64,000 nucleotides of DNA, from contig JAXLTC010000002.1 in assembly GCA_046330255.1 (NCBI GenBank), positions 62,001 through 126,000 on the forward strand. The letters are read 5' to 3'. Source of the stretch: JBBSBL01 sp046330255 (GTDB lineage: Bacteria > Actinomycetota > Thermoleophilia > Solirubrobacterales > Solirubrobacteraceae). Shown one piece after another: positions 15,740-24,281 of this stretch. The position numbers and the translations under genes are program-made. Within the stretch, counting starts at the first letter, position 1; every line of letters begins with the position of its first letter. The notes below the pieces were generated by a model. The model was given only the letters and a program-made list of their open reading frames with translations, did no database searches and had not been told where the DNA came from.

Positions 15740-17265
15740 CCGCGGGGACTCGAGCCGTACCCGTCTCCGGCCGTGCGCGCTTCGGTGCGCCGGCACTCAC
15801 GGCCGCGCTCGCTGCGCTGGTCGGGATCGCGACGTTGAGTGCGCTGATCGCCGCGGACGCACTTGATGCCGACGACACCGACGCTTTCGCCCTGGCGCTG
15901 GTCCTGATTCCCTGCGCGCTGGCGATCAGCTTCCTGGTGGCGCTGCGCAGCGAGCGGGCGCAGCCAACGCGCCTGGGCCTCTGGCCGCTGGTGCTTGCGA
16001 TCCCGCTGTGGATGGCCACGTTCGTGCTGCGCGCGCTGACCCTGTGGGGATCCCCACGCTTCGCGGCCGACCCGCTCCACGCGCTTGGCTTCGGGCCGGG
16101 GGACCTCACACGGACCGTCGCCATGGGCGGACTCGGGATCGCGTGCTGGTGCCTCGGGCACCTCGGCCTGCTGCTCCTTCCCGCGCGCCGTCGGCGGGCC
16201 GTCCCCGCCTTCCTGCGGCGCACGGCGGAGCCCGGCCGCTGGCGCTGGGCCTTGCTGATCGGGGCCGGCACGGCGCTGTGGGCGGCGCTGTTCCAGCGAC
16301 AAGGCGGGATCGATGCGCTGATCAACGCGCCGGCGACGATCCGTCAGAACCAGCAGTCGAGCTTCTACGGCTTCATCGGCGTGTGGATGGTCCAGGGTGC
16401 CGCCGTGTTCCTGTGGATACAGGTGCTGCGCGCGTCCTCGGGCGTTCGCGAGGCGATCGGAAGTCGGGCCGGGCGAGTCTGCGCGCTGGCGTTCGCGATC
16501 GGCGTCGTCGCCGGATTCTGCCTGCAGCTACGCGAGCTGACGCTGCTGCTGCTACTGGCGATGATGATCGTCTACCTGCACTTTCGGAGACCGAGCCGGC
16601 GCGTACTCGCAATCCTCTTGAGCGGCGCGGTAGCTCTCGGCGGTTTCCTGCTCATCTACCAGCAGGTCCGTGGCTTCAGCCAGCGGGTTGAGACAAGTCG
16701 CGCGATCGAACTCGCGCTGCGAACCCCGCCCGCCGAGCTAGCGAGCGGCGACCTCAACACCTTCGACAATCTGGTCGCGATGCGCGAGCTGGTTCCCCAC
16801 TCGATCGGCTACCTGAACGGACAAACGCTGATCCAGATCCCCGGCGCGCTTGTCCCTCGCTCTATCTGGGGCTCGAAGCCGCAGCCCATCGATCAGCAGG
16901 TCAGCGGATACTTGTACCCGGGCGGCCGCCAACTGCGGGCCGATGGCCGAGCCGCTTCACTCGATGGGCTCTCCGGGACGCCGATCCTGCTACAGGGCGA
17001 GCTCTATTGGAACCTTGGGCTCGGCGGGGTCGCCATCGGTTCGCTGCTGTTCGGCGCCCTGATCGGGGCCGTAGCGCGGGCGGCACGCCGCGCCGACGAG
17101 AGCGACGCGCTGCTCGCCCTCTATTCCGTTACGGCGAGCTTCGTTCCCCTGCTGCTGACCCGGGCGCTCGCGACGATGACCGGCAACCTCGTCCTCGCGC
17201 TGATCGGAACGAGCATCGCACTGCTCGTACTTGGCACGGGGCGCTCTATGGAAACGAGATCGTGA
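15736..17265 (+). CDS. Wzy-like oligosaccharide repeat-unit polymerase
   Basis: 509 residues, about 12 membrane helices, with a larger loop in the C-terminal half containing PGALVPRSIWGSKPQPIDQQV (about residue 370), the segment typical of O-antigen/exopolysaccharide polymerases. It would join flipped repeat units outside the membrane. GTG 15736 overlaps the flippase stop. The stop at 17265 overlaps the next gene's start (GTGA). Family members share little sequence, so the call rests on topology, the Pro/Trp/Lys loop and the neighbouring flippase. Confidence 0.78.
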   Translation: MTAGTRAVPVSGRARFGAPALTAALAALVGIATLSALIAADALDADDTDAFALALVLIPCALAISFLVALRSERAQPTRLGLWPLVLAIPLWMATFVLRALTLWGSPRFAADPLHALGFGPGDLTRTVAMGGLGIACWCLGHLGLLLLPARRRRAVPAFLRRTAEPGRWRWALLIGAGTALWAALFQRQGGIDALINAPATIRQNQQSSFYGFIGVWMVQGAAVFLWIQVLRASSGVREAIGSRAGRVCALAFAIGVVAGFCLQLRELTLLLLLAMMIVYLHFRRPSRRVLAILLSGAVALGGFLLIYQQVRGFSQRVETSRAIELALRTPPAELASGDLNTFDNLVAMRELVPHSIGYLNGQTLIQIPGALVPRSIWGSKPQPIDQQVSGYLYPGGRQLRADGRAASLDGLSGTPILLQGELYWNLGLGGVAIGSLLFGALIGAVARAARRADESDALLALYSVTASFVPLLLTRALATMTGNLVLALIGTSIALLVLGTGRSMETRS

Positions 17266-17783
17266 AGCGCTCGACGCGGACGATAAGCATGGTCGCCACC
17301 GTGGTCGCGCTGCTTGCGGCGGGAGGCTGTGCGTCCGGGCACCTCGCGTCGGGAAGCGCGTTTTCCGGACGCGACCTGATCACTGGGAAGGACATCGCCC
17401 GCTGGCCAGCCGGAAGCGCCCAACGCGCCTTCGTCGCCTGGTGGCGCGACGCACAGTACGCCAATGTCAGCGCTGTCGCGAAGCTGGTCACGATGCGCCC
17501 CGTCCCGGCACAAGCCGTCCCGCTTGTCGACGCGCTTTCCTCGCTCATGCAATCGGCGCGGCCGACATCGCTGGTCGCGCTGAAGCGCCGCGGTGGTGCC
17601 AACCTGCGGGTCACCGTCACCGTTCACCAGCCGGTTGGAGCCGGCACCTTCGTCGACCAGCGCCTCAAGCTCACGGTCCCGCTCCTGGGCGGCCCCGGCT
17701 CGTGGCGTGTGACCACCGGGTACGCCTGGGCCCAGGCACTCGCGGACGACCTGCGTCCACTCACTGGGGGGAATCGCGGGTGA
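17262..17783 (+). CDS. small secreted lipoprotein-like protein (tandem copy 1)
   Basis: 173 residues. A basic N-terminus and hydrophobic core end in LLAAGGCAS, an imperfect lipobox with Cys about residue 24. The mature part contains PAGSAQRAFVAWWRDAQYANV and TSLVALKRRG. It resembles the next protein (PPGSPERALAAWWRSLHMADV), so the two are tandem paralogues. The fold looks like a small alpha/beta domain and the function is unknown. GTG 17262 overlaps the polymerase stop by 4 bases, tying it to the flippase-Wzy operon. A role in glycan export or anchoring at the cell surface is inference. Confidence 0.75.
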   Translation: MKRSTRTISMVATVVALLAAGGCASGHLASGSAFSGRDLITGKDIARWPAGSAQRAFVAWWRDAQYANVSAVAKLVTMRPVPAQAVPLVDALSSLMQSARPTSLVALKRRGGANLRVTVTVHQPVGAGTFVDQRLKLTVPLLGGPGSWRVTTGYAWAQALADDLRPLTGGNRG

Positions 17784-18295
17784 GGCGGCTCGTGACCGCG
17801 GTCGCGCTCGGGACCGCGCTCGCATCGCCGATCTCGGGATGCGGGAAGCAAGAGGACCGCGGGGAGGGCGCTTCCGCCGTCAGCCGGTCATCCGTACTCA
17901 TGCGCGGCAATGTCGCGGGGCTTCCGCCCGGATCGCCCGAGCGGGCGCTGGCAGCCTGGTGGCGATCACTCCACATGGCGGATGTCCGCGGCGCTGAGCG
18001 CCTCCTCCCGCGACAGGGGGGAAGTCGGCTGGCGCAGTTCCTCCCTGCGCTCTTCATCGTGATCAAGCCCGTGCGCCTGCGATTGATGGAGGTGCAGAGG
18101 ACGGGCAGCCGGGCTGTCGTATACACGGAGCTAGTCGTCATACGGCCGATCGGTCGTCGGCGCTCGCTGGAGCGGGCCTCCTTTCCCCAGGCCTTCCCAA
18201 TGGTCAGGGGCCGCGAAGGCTGGCGGCTTGGCGACAGCTTCTTCTTCGAGCGCGTGGCAGGCAGGTTGCTCAGCTCTTCTCACACCGGCACCTGA
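17780..18295 (+). CDS. small secreted lipoprotein-like protein (tandem copy 2)
   Basis: 171 residues. The signal peptide ends in ASPISGCGK, a good lipobox (Ile-Ser-Gly-Cys, Cys about residue 21). The mature domain carries PGSPERALAAWWRSL, MEVQRTGSRAVVYTELV and GREGWRLGDSFFF, matching the upstream paralogue in order. It starts at GTG 17780, overlapping the previous stop. It is the last gene of the flippase-Wzy operon and is followed by a hairpin terminator. Function unknown. Confidence 0.75.
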   Translation: MRRLVTAVALGTALASPISGCGKQEDRGEGASAVSRSSVLMRGNVAGLPPGSPERALAAWWRSLHMADVRGAERLLPRQGGSRLAQFLPALFIVIKPVRLRLMEVQRTGSRAVVYTELVVIRPIGRRRSLERASFPQAFPMVRGREGWRLGDSFFFERVAGRLLSSSHTGT

Positions 18296-18297
18296 CA

Positions 18298-18326
18298 AGG
18301 CCCTCGCCTCAGCTCGCCGAGGGCCT
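18298..18326. terminator. bidirectional terminator hairpin
   Basis: A perfect 9-bp stem (AGGCCCTCG/CGAGGGCCT) with an 11-base loop sits 3 bases after the lipoprotein stop and overlaps the last codons of the convergent GT2 gene. Confidence 0.6.
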
Positions 18327-19262
18327 GACGCTGCGCTCCCAGCGGCGGCGCAGGCCCTCGCCGAAGCGCACGAGCTCGGGGCCGAGCGCGGGCATGGCGG
18401 CGCTCGTGACGCCACGCCGGTATCCGCTCACCCGCGCCCGCGCCGGGGCGAGCGAGCGATGGCGGCGCGCGAGCTCGAAGCACACGAGAGACTCGGTCGC
18501 GAGCGCCCGGGCCGCGGGCCCGGGACTGCGCAGCACCCCGTACTTGCGCAGCAGGTATCCGCGCGAGTCACCGACCAGTTCGGCCTTGCGCAGCGACGCA
18601 TAGCCCGTGCTCGCCGAGGTCGCGTGCAGCGCGCGCGCGTCCGGCACGAGCGCCACCCGAGCACCCGCTGCACGGGCGCGCAGAGCCAGATCCACGTCCT
18701 CGTAGTACGCGAAGAAGCCCTCGTCGTAACCGCCGAGCGCCTCGAACACCGCACGCGAGTAGCCTGCCGCTCCACCGCACGGGCCCAGGGGCGGCGCGAC
18801 GTCCGGGCCGAGGCTCGATGCGAGCGTGCCCTGACGGTAGTCGTAGCCCGAGAGCGCCGCGTCGACCTGGAGGCCAGCCGTCTCGATCCGCCCGGGATCC
18901 TCGGCCATCAGCAGCACCCCCGCGGTGACGTCGGCCTCCCCGGTGAGAATCGGCGCGGCGAGACGTCCTACGAAGGCCTCCTCGGGCCGGACGTCGTCGT
19001 TGGTGACCACGAGCACGCTGCCGGTGGCGGCGCGGGCCGCCGCGTTCACGGCGGTGCCGAAACCGCGGTTGCCGCCCATCGCCACGACTCGGACGCCAAC
19101 GCGGACTCCGTCCAGCGCGTCCAGGGTCGCAGCGTCGAGCCCGTTGTCGGCGACAACCACCTCCGTGGGCGCCTCCGAGCCCGCGAGCAGCCCACACACC
19201 AAGCCGGCCAGCTCCGGACCTGCCGCGACCGACGGGATCAGCACCGATACGTCGACGCTCAT
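18309..19262 (-). CDS. family 2 glycosyltransferase (rhamnosyltransferase-like)
   Basis: 317 residues, GT-A fold. Begins VDVSVLIPSV, then VVVADNGLD, GGNRGFGTAVNAA (about 75), LVVTNDDVRP (DxD-like, about 105), a GGAAGYSRAVFEALGGYDEGFFAYYEDVDLALRARAAG acceptor segment (about 165-200), and HATSASTGY. This is the arrangement of rhamnosyltransferases such as WbbL. It transfers a sugar from a nucleotide donor to a lipid-linked acceptor on the cytoplasmic side. It overlaps the GT4 gene by ATGA, third in the sugar transferase-GT4-GT2 operon. The sugar cannot be assigned. Confidence 0.88.
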   Translation of the reverse strand: MSVDVSVLIPSVAAGPELAGLVCGLLAGSEAPTEVVVADNGLDAATLDALDGVRVGVRVVAMGGNRGFGTAVNAAARAATGSVLVVTNDDVRPEEAFVGRLAAPILTGEADVTAGVLLMAEDPGRIETAGLQVDAALSGYDYRQGTLASSLGPDVAPPLGPCGGAAGYSRAVFEALGGYDEGFFAYYEDVDLALRARAAGARVALVPDARALHATSASTGYASLRKAELVGDSRGYLLRKYGVLRSPGPAARALATESLVCFELARRHRSLAPARARVSGYRRGVTSAAMPALGPELVRFGEGLRRRWERSVRPSAS

Positions 19263-20461
19263 CCGCGGTGGAGCCGGGCGTGCACCTCTGCGGCGAAGTC
19301 CCCGAAACGCGCGCTGAAGCGCCGCCTGGAGTAATGCTCCGCGCGCCGCGCCAGCGCCGCCCTGTCCCAGGGGCGCTCGGCCACCTCGCGTACCGCAGCG
19401 CGTACGGTCTGCAGGTCGACGCGGTCGATGAGCACACCGTCGCTCCCGGGTCGCACGATGTCGCGCGCGCCGCCGCGGCCGTATCCGATCACCGGGATTC
19501 CCGCAGCGAGCGCCTCGACCATGGAGATGCCGAAGTCCTCCTCGCCAACGTGGATGAAGGCCGAGGAAGAGTTGTAGAGGGCTACCAGCTCCTCGCGCGA
19601 GGTCCAGCCGCGCAGGTCGACGTTGGGAGGAAGGCTCGCGCGCACCTTCGCCTCCAGCGGCCCGACGCCGACCATCGTCAGCCGGTAGGGGAGCTCGCGA
19701 AACGCCTCGGCGACGAGCAGCGGCTGCTTATAGGGCACCAATCGGTGCACCCACAGGAAGCGGTCCGGCTCCTTCTCCGTCTGGGGCTGGAACGCGCTCA
19801 CGTCCACCGGCGGCGGGATCACCACCGAATCACGCCCGTAGAACCGCCGGATGCGGTCGCGAACCGCGCTCGAGTTGGCAACGTAGGCGTCGACTCGTCG
19901 CGAGGCCTCGAGGTCCGTCTGGCGCAGCGATCCGCGCAGCGCGCCGAGTACCGCGCGCTCGAGGCGGCGCCCGCGCTCGCCGTCGATCTCCGGCGTCCAC
20001 GCGTAGCGCATCGGCGTGTGGCAGTAGCAGACGTGCGTCGCGTGCCGCGGGGCGACGTTGACCGCGCACGCGTGCGAGGAGGAGACGACGATGTCGTAGT
20101 CCTCGAGCGGCAGGCCACGGAACCAGCGCGGCATCGTGGGCAGCAGGTAGCGCCAGGCGCCGGGTGTGTGGTCGCGCTGGCGCAGACCGGGAAGGCGGCC
20201 GAGCCGCGACTCGCGCACGATCAGCGAGCTCAGGCGCTCCGGGATCACCGCGTGCGCCGCGTGGAACGTGTAGATGTCGGGCGTGCGGGCGGCGGCGAAC
20301 ACGTCCCGCACGAGCGCGTCCACGACGCGCTCCGCGCCGTGGAAGCCCTGGAACCAGTCGTGGACGATCGCGGGCCGCACGCCGGGTCCGAACCTGCCGG
20401 ACGCGCCCGGAGCGCCGTCCGCTGTCGCCGCCGGCCCGGCGATACCCGTCCCCATCGTCAC
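19259..20461 (-). CDS. family 4 glycosyltransferase
   Basis: 400 residues, GT-B fold. The N-terminal acceptor domain has VHDWFQGFHGAERVVDAL (the Gly-rich loop near residue 45) and YCHTPMRYAW. The C-terminal donor domain has WVHRLVPYKQPLLVAEAF (about 235) and the GT4 Glu motif EEDFGISMVEALAAGIPVIG (about 300-320). It adds a sugar to a lipid-linked intermediate. GTG 20461 or ATG 20455 can be the start; 10 bases separate it from the sugar transferase stop, so it is operonic. Confidence 0.9.
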   Translation of the reverse strand: MTMGTGIAGPAATADGAPGASGRFGPGVRPAIVHDWFQGFHGAERVVDALVRDVFAAARTPDIYTFHAAHAVIPERLSSLIVRESRLGRLPGLRQRDHTPGAWRYLLPTMPRWFRGLPLEDYDIVVSSSHACAVNVAPRHATHVCYCHTPMRYAWTPEIDGERGRRLERAVLGALRGSLRQTDLEASRRVDAYVANSSAVRDRIRRFYGRDSVVIPPPVDVSAFQPQTEKEPDRFLWVHRLVPYKQPLLVAEAFRELPYRLTMVGVGPLEAKVRASLPPNVDLRGWTSREELVALYNSSSAFIHVGEEDFGISMVEALAAGIPVIGYGRGGARDIVRPGSDGVLIDRVDLQTVRAAVREVAERPWDRAALARRAEHYSRRRFSARFGDFAAEVHARLHRG

Positions 20462-20471
20462 CGCGAGCCCG

Positions 20472-22043
20472 CTACCGGGCCTCGCGGGCGAGCATCGCAG
20501 GCACCGTGAGGCAGAGAATCTGGCAGTCGAGCGCCAGCGACCAGTTCTCGATGTAGTAGTTGTCCCACTCGACGCGGTCGGCGAGCGAGCTGTCGCCGCG
20601 CAGGCCGTGGACCTGCGCCCAGCCGGTCAGCCCGGACTTGACCCGGTGCCGGTCGCCGTAACGGTAGACGTGCTCCTGGAACGCACGGACGTAGGCGGTG
20701 CGCTCCGGCCGCGGCCCGACCAGCGACATGTCGCCGACCAGCACGTTCAGGAGTTGCGGCAGCTCGTCGAGCGAGGTGGTGCGCAGGAAGCGCCCGATTT
20801 TCGTGCGACGATCGACGACCTCGGGGCCGTCGCCGTCGCCGTCCCGCGGCTCGCGGGCCGCCTGCCGGCCCATGCCGTTCCCGTTCCCGTTCCCGTTCCC
20901 GTTGCCACCCGCCTCGCTGATGACCTGTGCGGCCCACGCCGCGTCCCACTCGCCGTCGGCGCCGGGCTCGCCTCGCATCGTGCGGAACTTGAGCATCATG
21001 AACTCGTGGCCGTCCAGGCCCACGCGCGGCTGGCGGAAGAAGAGCGGGCCCCGCGAGGAGAGCTTCACGCCCAGCGCGATCGCCAGCATCAGCGGCGAGA
21101 TCAGCACCAGCATGAACGCGGCGGCGGCCCGGTCGATCAGGTACTTGACGCCGAAGTGCCAACCCTTCGGATCCACGCGCCGGGTGCGCATCAGCGGAAT
21201 CCCGCCGAGGTGCTCGACCTCGATCCGCCGGGTCACCTCCTCGAACAGGCGCGGGACCACCGAGACGCGCACGCCCGCGTCCCCGCAGCGCCGGATCAGG
21301 TTCACGAGCACCTCGTGCGGGGCGGCGGCGAACGCGACGATCACGTGGCCCACGCGCTCGCGGCGGATCACGTCGTCGAGGTCCCACGTCGAGCCCAATA
21401 GCGGCGGGTCGCCCGGATCGGGCTCGCGGTCACCGTCGGGGGCGGCGGTGTCGTCGTCGAGGAACCCGACCGGGCGAAGCCCGAGCTCGGGGCGCTCGAC
21501 GAGGCGCTGCGCGAGGCGACTCCCCACCGGGCCTGCGCCGATCACGAGCGTCGGCGTCAGGCCGCGGCCCCGCCGGCGCCGCTCGCGGAGCCACAGCGCC
21601 AGCAGGGTGCGGCCGATCGCGAGGCAGATGGTCGTCGCGAGCCACAGCCTCACCGCCTGCGCCGCCGCGCCCGGAACGTCGTTGCTGAGCAGCCTCGCGC
21701 TGAGCACGAGGATCGCCGCGGTGGAGGTCGCACCGACCATCCGGGCGAGGTCCCGCAGCGGGCTGAGCCGGACGCGGTAGTCGTAGGCGCCACGCAGCTT
21801 CAGGGCGGCGAACGTGATCGCCACGAACACGAGGCCCCAGCCGAGGCCTCCCTGGCTGACGCTCTCGTCCGACGCGCCGGCGATCGCGGCGCCGAACGCG
21901 AGCATCGCCACGTCGGTCGCGAAGCCGAGGTTCACGCGGGACAGCGGCCCCGGCGCGGCGGCCGGCAGCTCGCGCGCAAGCGCTGCCCACTCGTCGTGCC
22001 GCCCGGCGGGGCGGGGCCGTGGCTCCCGTGGTGCTTGCTTCAT
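20472..22043 (-). CDS. polyprenyl-phosphate sugar-1-phosphate transferase (exopolysaccharide initiator)
   Basis: 523 residues. N-terminal membrane helices (about 35-150) lead to a cytoplasmic Rossmann-like CoA-binding domain (LVIGAGPVGSRLAQRLVE, about 165-185). A hydrophobic segment (about 305-330) follows, then the catalytic bacterial sugar transferase domain: KLSSRGPLFFRQPRVG, LKFRTMR, TSLDELPQLLNVLVGDMSLVGPRP, and SGLTGWAQVHG. It loads the first sugar phosphate onto undecaprenyl phosphate. It is unusual in having an Asn-Gly repeat insert (positions 20875-20904) and a Gly-Asp-rich stretch inside the catalytic domain. ATG 22043 is chosen; a palindrome covers the ribosome-binding region. It is first gene of a three-gene operon and the only initiator in the window. 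Confidence 0.92.
   Translation of the reverse strand: MKQAPREPRPRPAGRHDEWAALARELPAAAPGPLSRVNLGFATDVAMLAFGAAIAGASDESVSQGGLGWGLVFVAITFAALKLRGAYDYRVRLSPLRDLARMVGATSTAAILVLSARLLSNDVPGAAAQAVRLWLATTICLAIGRTLLALWLRERRRRGRGLTPTLVIGAGPVGSRLAQRLVERPELGLRPVGFLDDDTAAPDGDREPDPGDPPLLGSTWDLDDVIRRERVGHVIVAFAAAPHEVLVNLIRRCGDAGVRVSVVPRLFEEVTRRIEVEHLGGIPLMRTRRVDPKGWHFGVKYLIDRAAAAFMLVLISPLMLAIALGVKLSSRGPLFFRQPRVGLDGHEFMMLKFRTMRGEPGADGEWDAAWAAQVISEAGGNGNGNGNGNGMGRQAAREPRDGDGDGPEVVDRRTKIGRFLRTTSLDELPQLLNVLVGDMSLVGPRPERTAYVRAFQEHVYRYGDRHRVKSGLTGWAQVHGLRGDSSLADRVEWDNYYIENWSLALDCQILCLTVPAMLAREAR
20875..20904. repeat. five tandem 6-bp units coding Gly-Asn repeats
   Basis: CCGTTC is repeated four times plus one CCGTTG, reading as alternating Gly and Asn on the minus strand. 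It is in frame (6 bp), so copy-number change would lengthen a flexible loop without frameshift. Confidence 0.9.
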
Positions 22044-22044
22044 C

Positions 22045-22068
22045 CTGTCCGTCGTCCGGTCCGGACAG
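22045..22068. promoter_or_regulatory. inverted repeat just upstream of the sugar-transferase start codon
   Basis: Arms CTGTCCG and CGGACAG (7 bp) flank a 10-base spacer. Inside lies a second palindrome, GTCCGG-T-CCGGAC (22054-22066). In the mRNA the hairpin would end one base before ATG 22043 and hide the GGACAGG ribosome-binding segment. It may be an operator or a translational switch. Confidence 0.45.
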
Positions 22069-22151
22069 ACCTCGTCCCAAGACGCCTGTTTTCCGGCAAA
22101 CGTGGAGCGGCCTCCTCTGCCGCGACCCGCGCCCGGCCGGCCGACACCGGC

Positions 22152-22157
22152 ACCATA
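22152..22157 (-). promoter_or_regulatory. candidate -10 box TATGGT for the sugar-transferase operon
   Basis: It would give a leader of about 100 bases ending in the start-codon hairpin. The -35 is weak (TGTTCA about 17 bases further upstream). Confidence 0.3.
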
Positions 22158-22236
22158 GCCCAGGAACGGCCCCCTGAACAGGCGAGTAACGGCCTGACAG
22201 CAACCTCTCATACCCGCCCTCAACGACGCCGCCGCC

Positions 22237-22242
22237 TACAAT
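22237..22242 (+). promoter_or_regulatory. -10 box TACAAT before the first O-antigen-ligase-like gene
   Basis: A good TANNNT match 38 bases before GTG 22281. The 22044-22280 divergent intergenic region holds this, the opposite promoter and the start-codon palindrome. Confidence 0.4.
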
Positions 22243-22280
22243 CGCGCCCGCCCGCCGCCCTTCGCGGCGGGCCCGCGCCC

Positions 22281-23840
22281 GTGACGACCCCGACTGCCAC
22301 CCGCCACGCGGCCCTGCGCGATGCGCTCCGCCTGCCGGCGACCGCCCTGCTGCTCGCCGGACCGACCGTGCTCGCCTTCTTCTCGGGCGGGTACTTCGAC
22401 AACTCGTTCCTGTGGGCGGGCGTCGGCGCATGGGCGCTCGTGCTCGCCGCCGCGATCGCGACCGGGCAGCCGTGGCCGCGCTCGCGCCTGGCGTGGCTCG
22501 GTCTCGGCGGGCTCGCCGGGCTGGTCGGGTGGACCGCGCTGTCGATCTCCTGGTCACCGCTGCGGGGCGCCGCGGTCGACGACGTCGAGCGACTGCTTCT
22601 CTACCTCGGCGCGCTGATCGCGGGCATGGCCCTGCTCCGCGCGCCCCATCCGGCCCGCGCCCTGGAGCCGGCGCTGGCGCTCGGCGCCCTGGTCGTGGTC
22701 GTCTACGGGCTCTCCGAGCGCCTCCTCCCCGGGCTGCTGCGCCTCGACCGCAGCTTCACGGCGGCCGGCCGGCTCGAGCAGCCGCTGACCTACTGGAACG
22801 GCATGGGCGTGCTGGCGGCGATCGGGCTCCTGCTGTGCGTGCGGATGACCGGCGACCGCGCGCGCCAAGCGGGCATGCGCGCCGCCGCGGCGGCGGCGTC
22901 GGTCCCGCTGGCGGTCGGCCTCTACCTGACGTTCTCGCGCGGCGCGCTCGTCGCGCTCGCGTGCGGGGTCTGCGTCCTGGTCGCCGCGGCCCCCGACCGC
23001 CGCCAGCTCCGGGCGCTCGCGCTGACCGTGGCCACGTGCGCAGTTCCCGTGCTGGCCTCCGACCGCCTGCGCGGCGTGCGAACGCTTTTCGGCACTCTGC
23101 ACGACCGCGAGCGGGAGGGGCTCGTGATGCTCGCCGTGCTGGTCGGTTTCATGGCGGCCGCCGCGCTGTTGGCGTTCTGGACGGCGCGCGCCGAGGCGGG
23201 CGAGCGGCTGCGCGACGCCCTGCACCCGGTGCTGAGGCCGTTGGCGATAACGGGCGCGGTGCTGTGCGCCGTGTTCCCGGTCGCGCTCGTGCTCGCGCAG
23301 GGCGAGACGAGCGGCGCGCTCGGCGAGGGCAATCCCGCCAGGGGCGCGACCGCGAGCCGCCTGCAATCACTGGACTCGAACCGCTACGACTTCTGGCGCG
23401 TTGCGATCAAGGAGGCGCGCGCACACCCGATCGACGGCCTCGGCGCCGGCGGATTCCGGGCGGCCTGGCTGCAGAAGCGGACGATCAACTACAACGTCGT
23501 CGACGTGCACTCGGACTACCTGCAGGCCCTGACCGAGCTAGGGCTCGTCGGCCTCGCCCTGATGCTGGCGTTCGTGGGTGGGGTCATCGCGGCGGGCGTC
23601 CGGGCGGTGCGCCGCCATTCCATCCTGGCTCCCGGCTGGGCGGCCGGCACGGCGGTCTGGATGGCCCACAGCGCGGTCGACTGGGACTGGGAGATGCCCG
23701 CGGTCAGCCTCGTCGGCCTCCTTCTGGCCGCCGCCCTGCTCGCCTGGAGCGAGGCGCCGGCATCCGCCGGCCCGGGCTCGGAGCCGATCGAGGCCGAGCG
23801 CACGGGAGCGGCCCCGGTCGGCGCGGGGGGGGCGCGATGA
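22281..23840 (+). CDS. O-antigen ligase (WaaL/RfaL-like) family membrane protein (copy 1)
   Basis: 519 residues, about 12 helices. Features of the O-antigen ligase/Wzy_C family: RLEQPLTYWNGMGVLAAIGL (about 170), YLTFSRGALVALA, and the large periplasmic loop SNRYDFWRVAIKEARAHPIDGLGAGGF (about 365-390) with DVHSDYLQALTELGLVGL (the H-x-x-Y-L motif). It would transfer a lipid-linked glycan to a surface acceptor or polymerise it. GTG 22281 starts it. It overlaps a small TPR-like membrane protein by ATGA. A paralogue with the same motifs is at 26627-28105. Confidence 0.87.
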   Translation: MTTPTATRHAALRDALRLPATALLLAGPTVLAFFSGGYFDNSFLWAGVGAWALVLAAAIATGQPWPRSRLAWLGLGGLAGLVGWTALSISWSPLRGAAVDDVERLLLYLGALIAGMALLRAPHPARALEPALALGALVVVVYGLSERLLPGLLRLDRSFTAAGRLEQPLTYWNGMGVLAAIGLLLCVRMTGDRARQAGMRAAAAAASVPLAVGLYLTFSRGALVALACGVCVLVAAAPDRRQLRALALTVATCAVPVLASDRLRGVRTLFGTLHDREREGLVMLAVLVGFMAAAALLAFWTARAEAGERLRDALHPVLRPLAITGAVLCAVFPVALVLAQGETSGALGEGNPARGATASRLQSLDSNRYDFWRVAIKEARAHPIDGLGAGGFRAAWLQKRTINYNVVDVHSDYLQALTELGLVGLALMLAFVGGVIAAGVRAVRRHSILAPGWAAGTAVWMAHSAVDWDWEMPAVSLVGLLLAAALLAWSEAPASAGPGSEPIEAERTGAAPVGAGGAR

Positions 23841-24274
23841 CCAGAGCACCGGCCCGCATCGCGCTTGCCGCGCTCGCGGTCGTGGTCCTGCTCTTCCTCG
23901 CGCACGGCATCCGGGTGGACGATCTCGACGCGGAGGGCCAGGCGGCGCTGAACGCCGCGCCGGACCCCATACCAGCGGCGCAGGCCCGCCATATCCGCTC
24001 GCTGTTCCGCGACGCGCAGTGGCTGAACCCGGATCCGTCGCCGCTGGTCGACGAGGCCCAGCTCGAGTCGTTCCTTGCCAACGACCGTCGGGCCGTGGAG
24101 TTGTTGCGCCGTGCCATCGCCGACAGTCCGGGCTACGTCCCGGCCTGGGCGCTGCTCGCGGATGTGGCGACCGACGTGGATCCGGCGCTTGCGGCGCGGG
24201 CACGCCGTGAGGCGCGGCGCCTCAATCCGCCACCACCCCAACCGGCCGCGCCCGAGGCGCCACCCGCCCGGTAG
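23837..24274 (+). CDS. small membrane-anchored TPR-like protein (copy 1)
   Basis: 145 residues. One N-terminal membrane helix (about 7-25) is followed by an outside-facing helical part: AAQARHIRSLFRDAQWLNPD and a TPR-like pair DRRAVELLRRAIADSPGYVPAWALLADVA (about 80-115), ending in a Pro-rich tail. It probably docks the ligase or other proteins. It is coupled to the ligase gene by a 4-base overlap. A similar protein (26233-26655) follows the second flippase. Confidence 0.72.
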   Translation: MTRAPARIALAALAVVVLLFLAHGIRVDDLDAEGQAALNAAPDPIPAAQARHIRSLFRDAQWLNPDPSPLVDEAQLESFLANDRRAVELLRRAIADSPGYVPAWALLADVATDVDPALAARARREARRLNPPPPQPAAPEAPPAR

Positions 24275-24281
24275 GAGGGCC

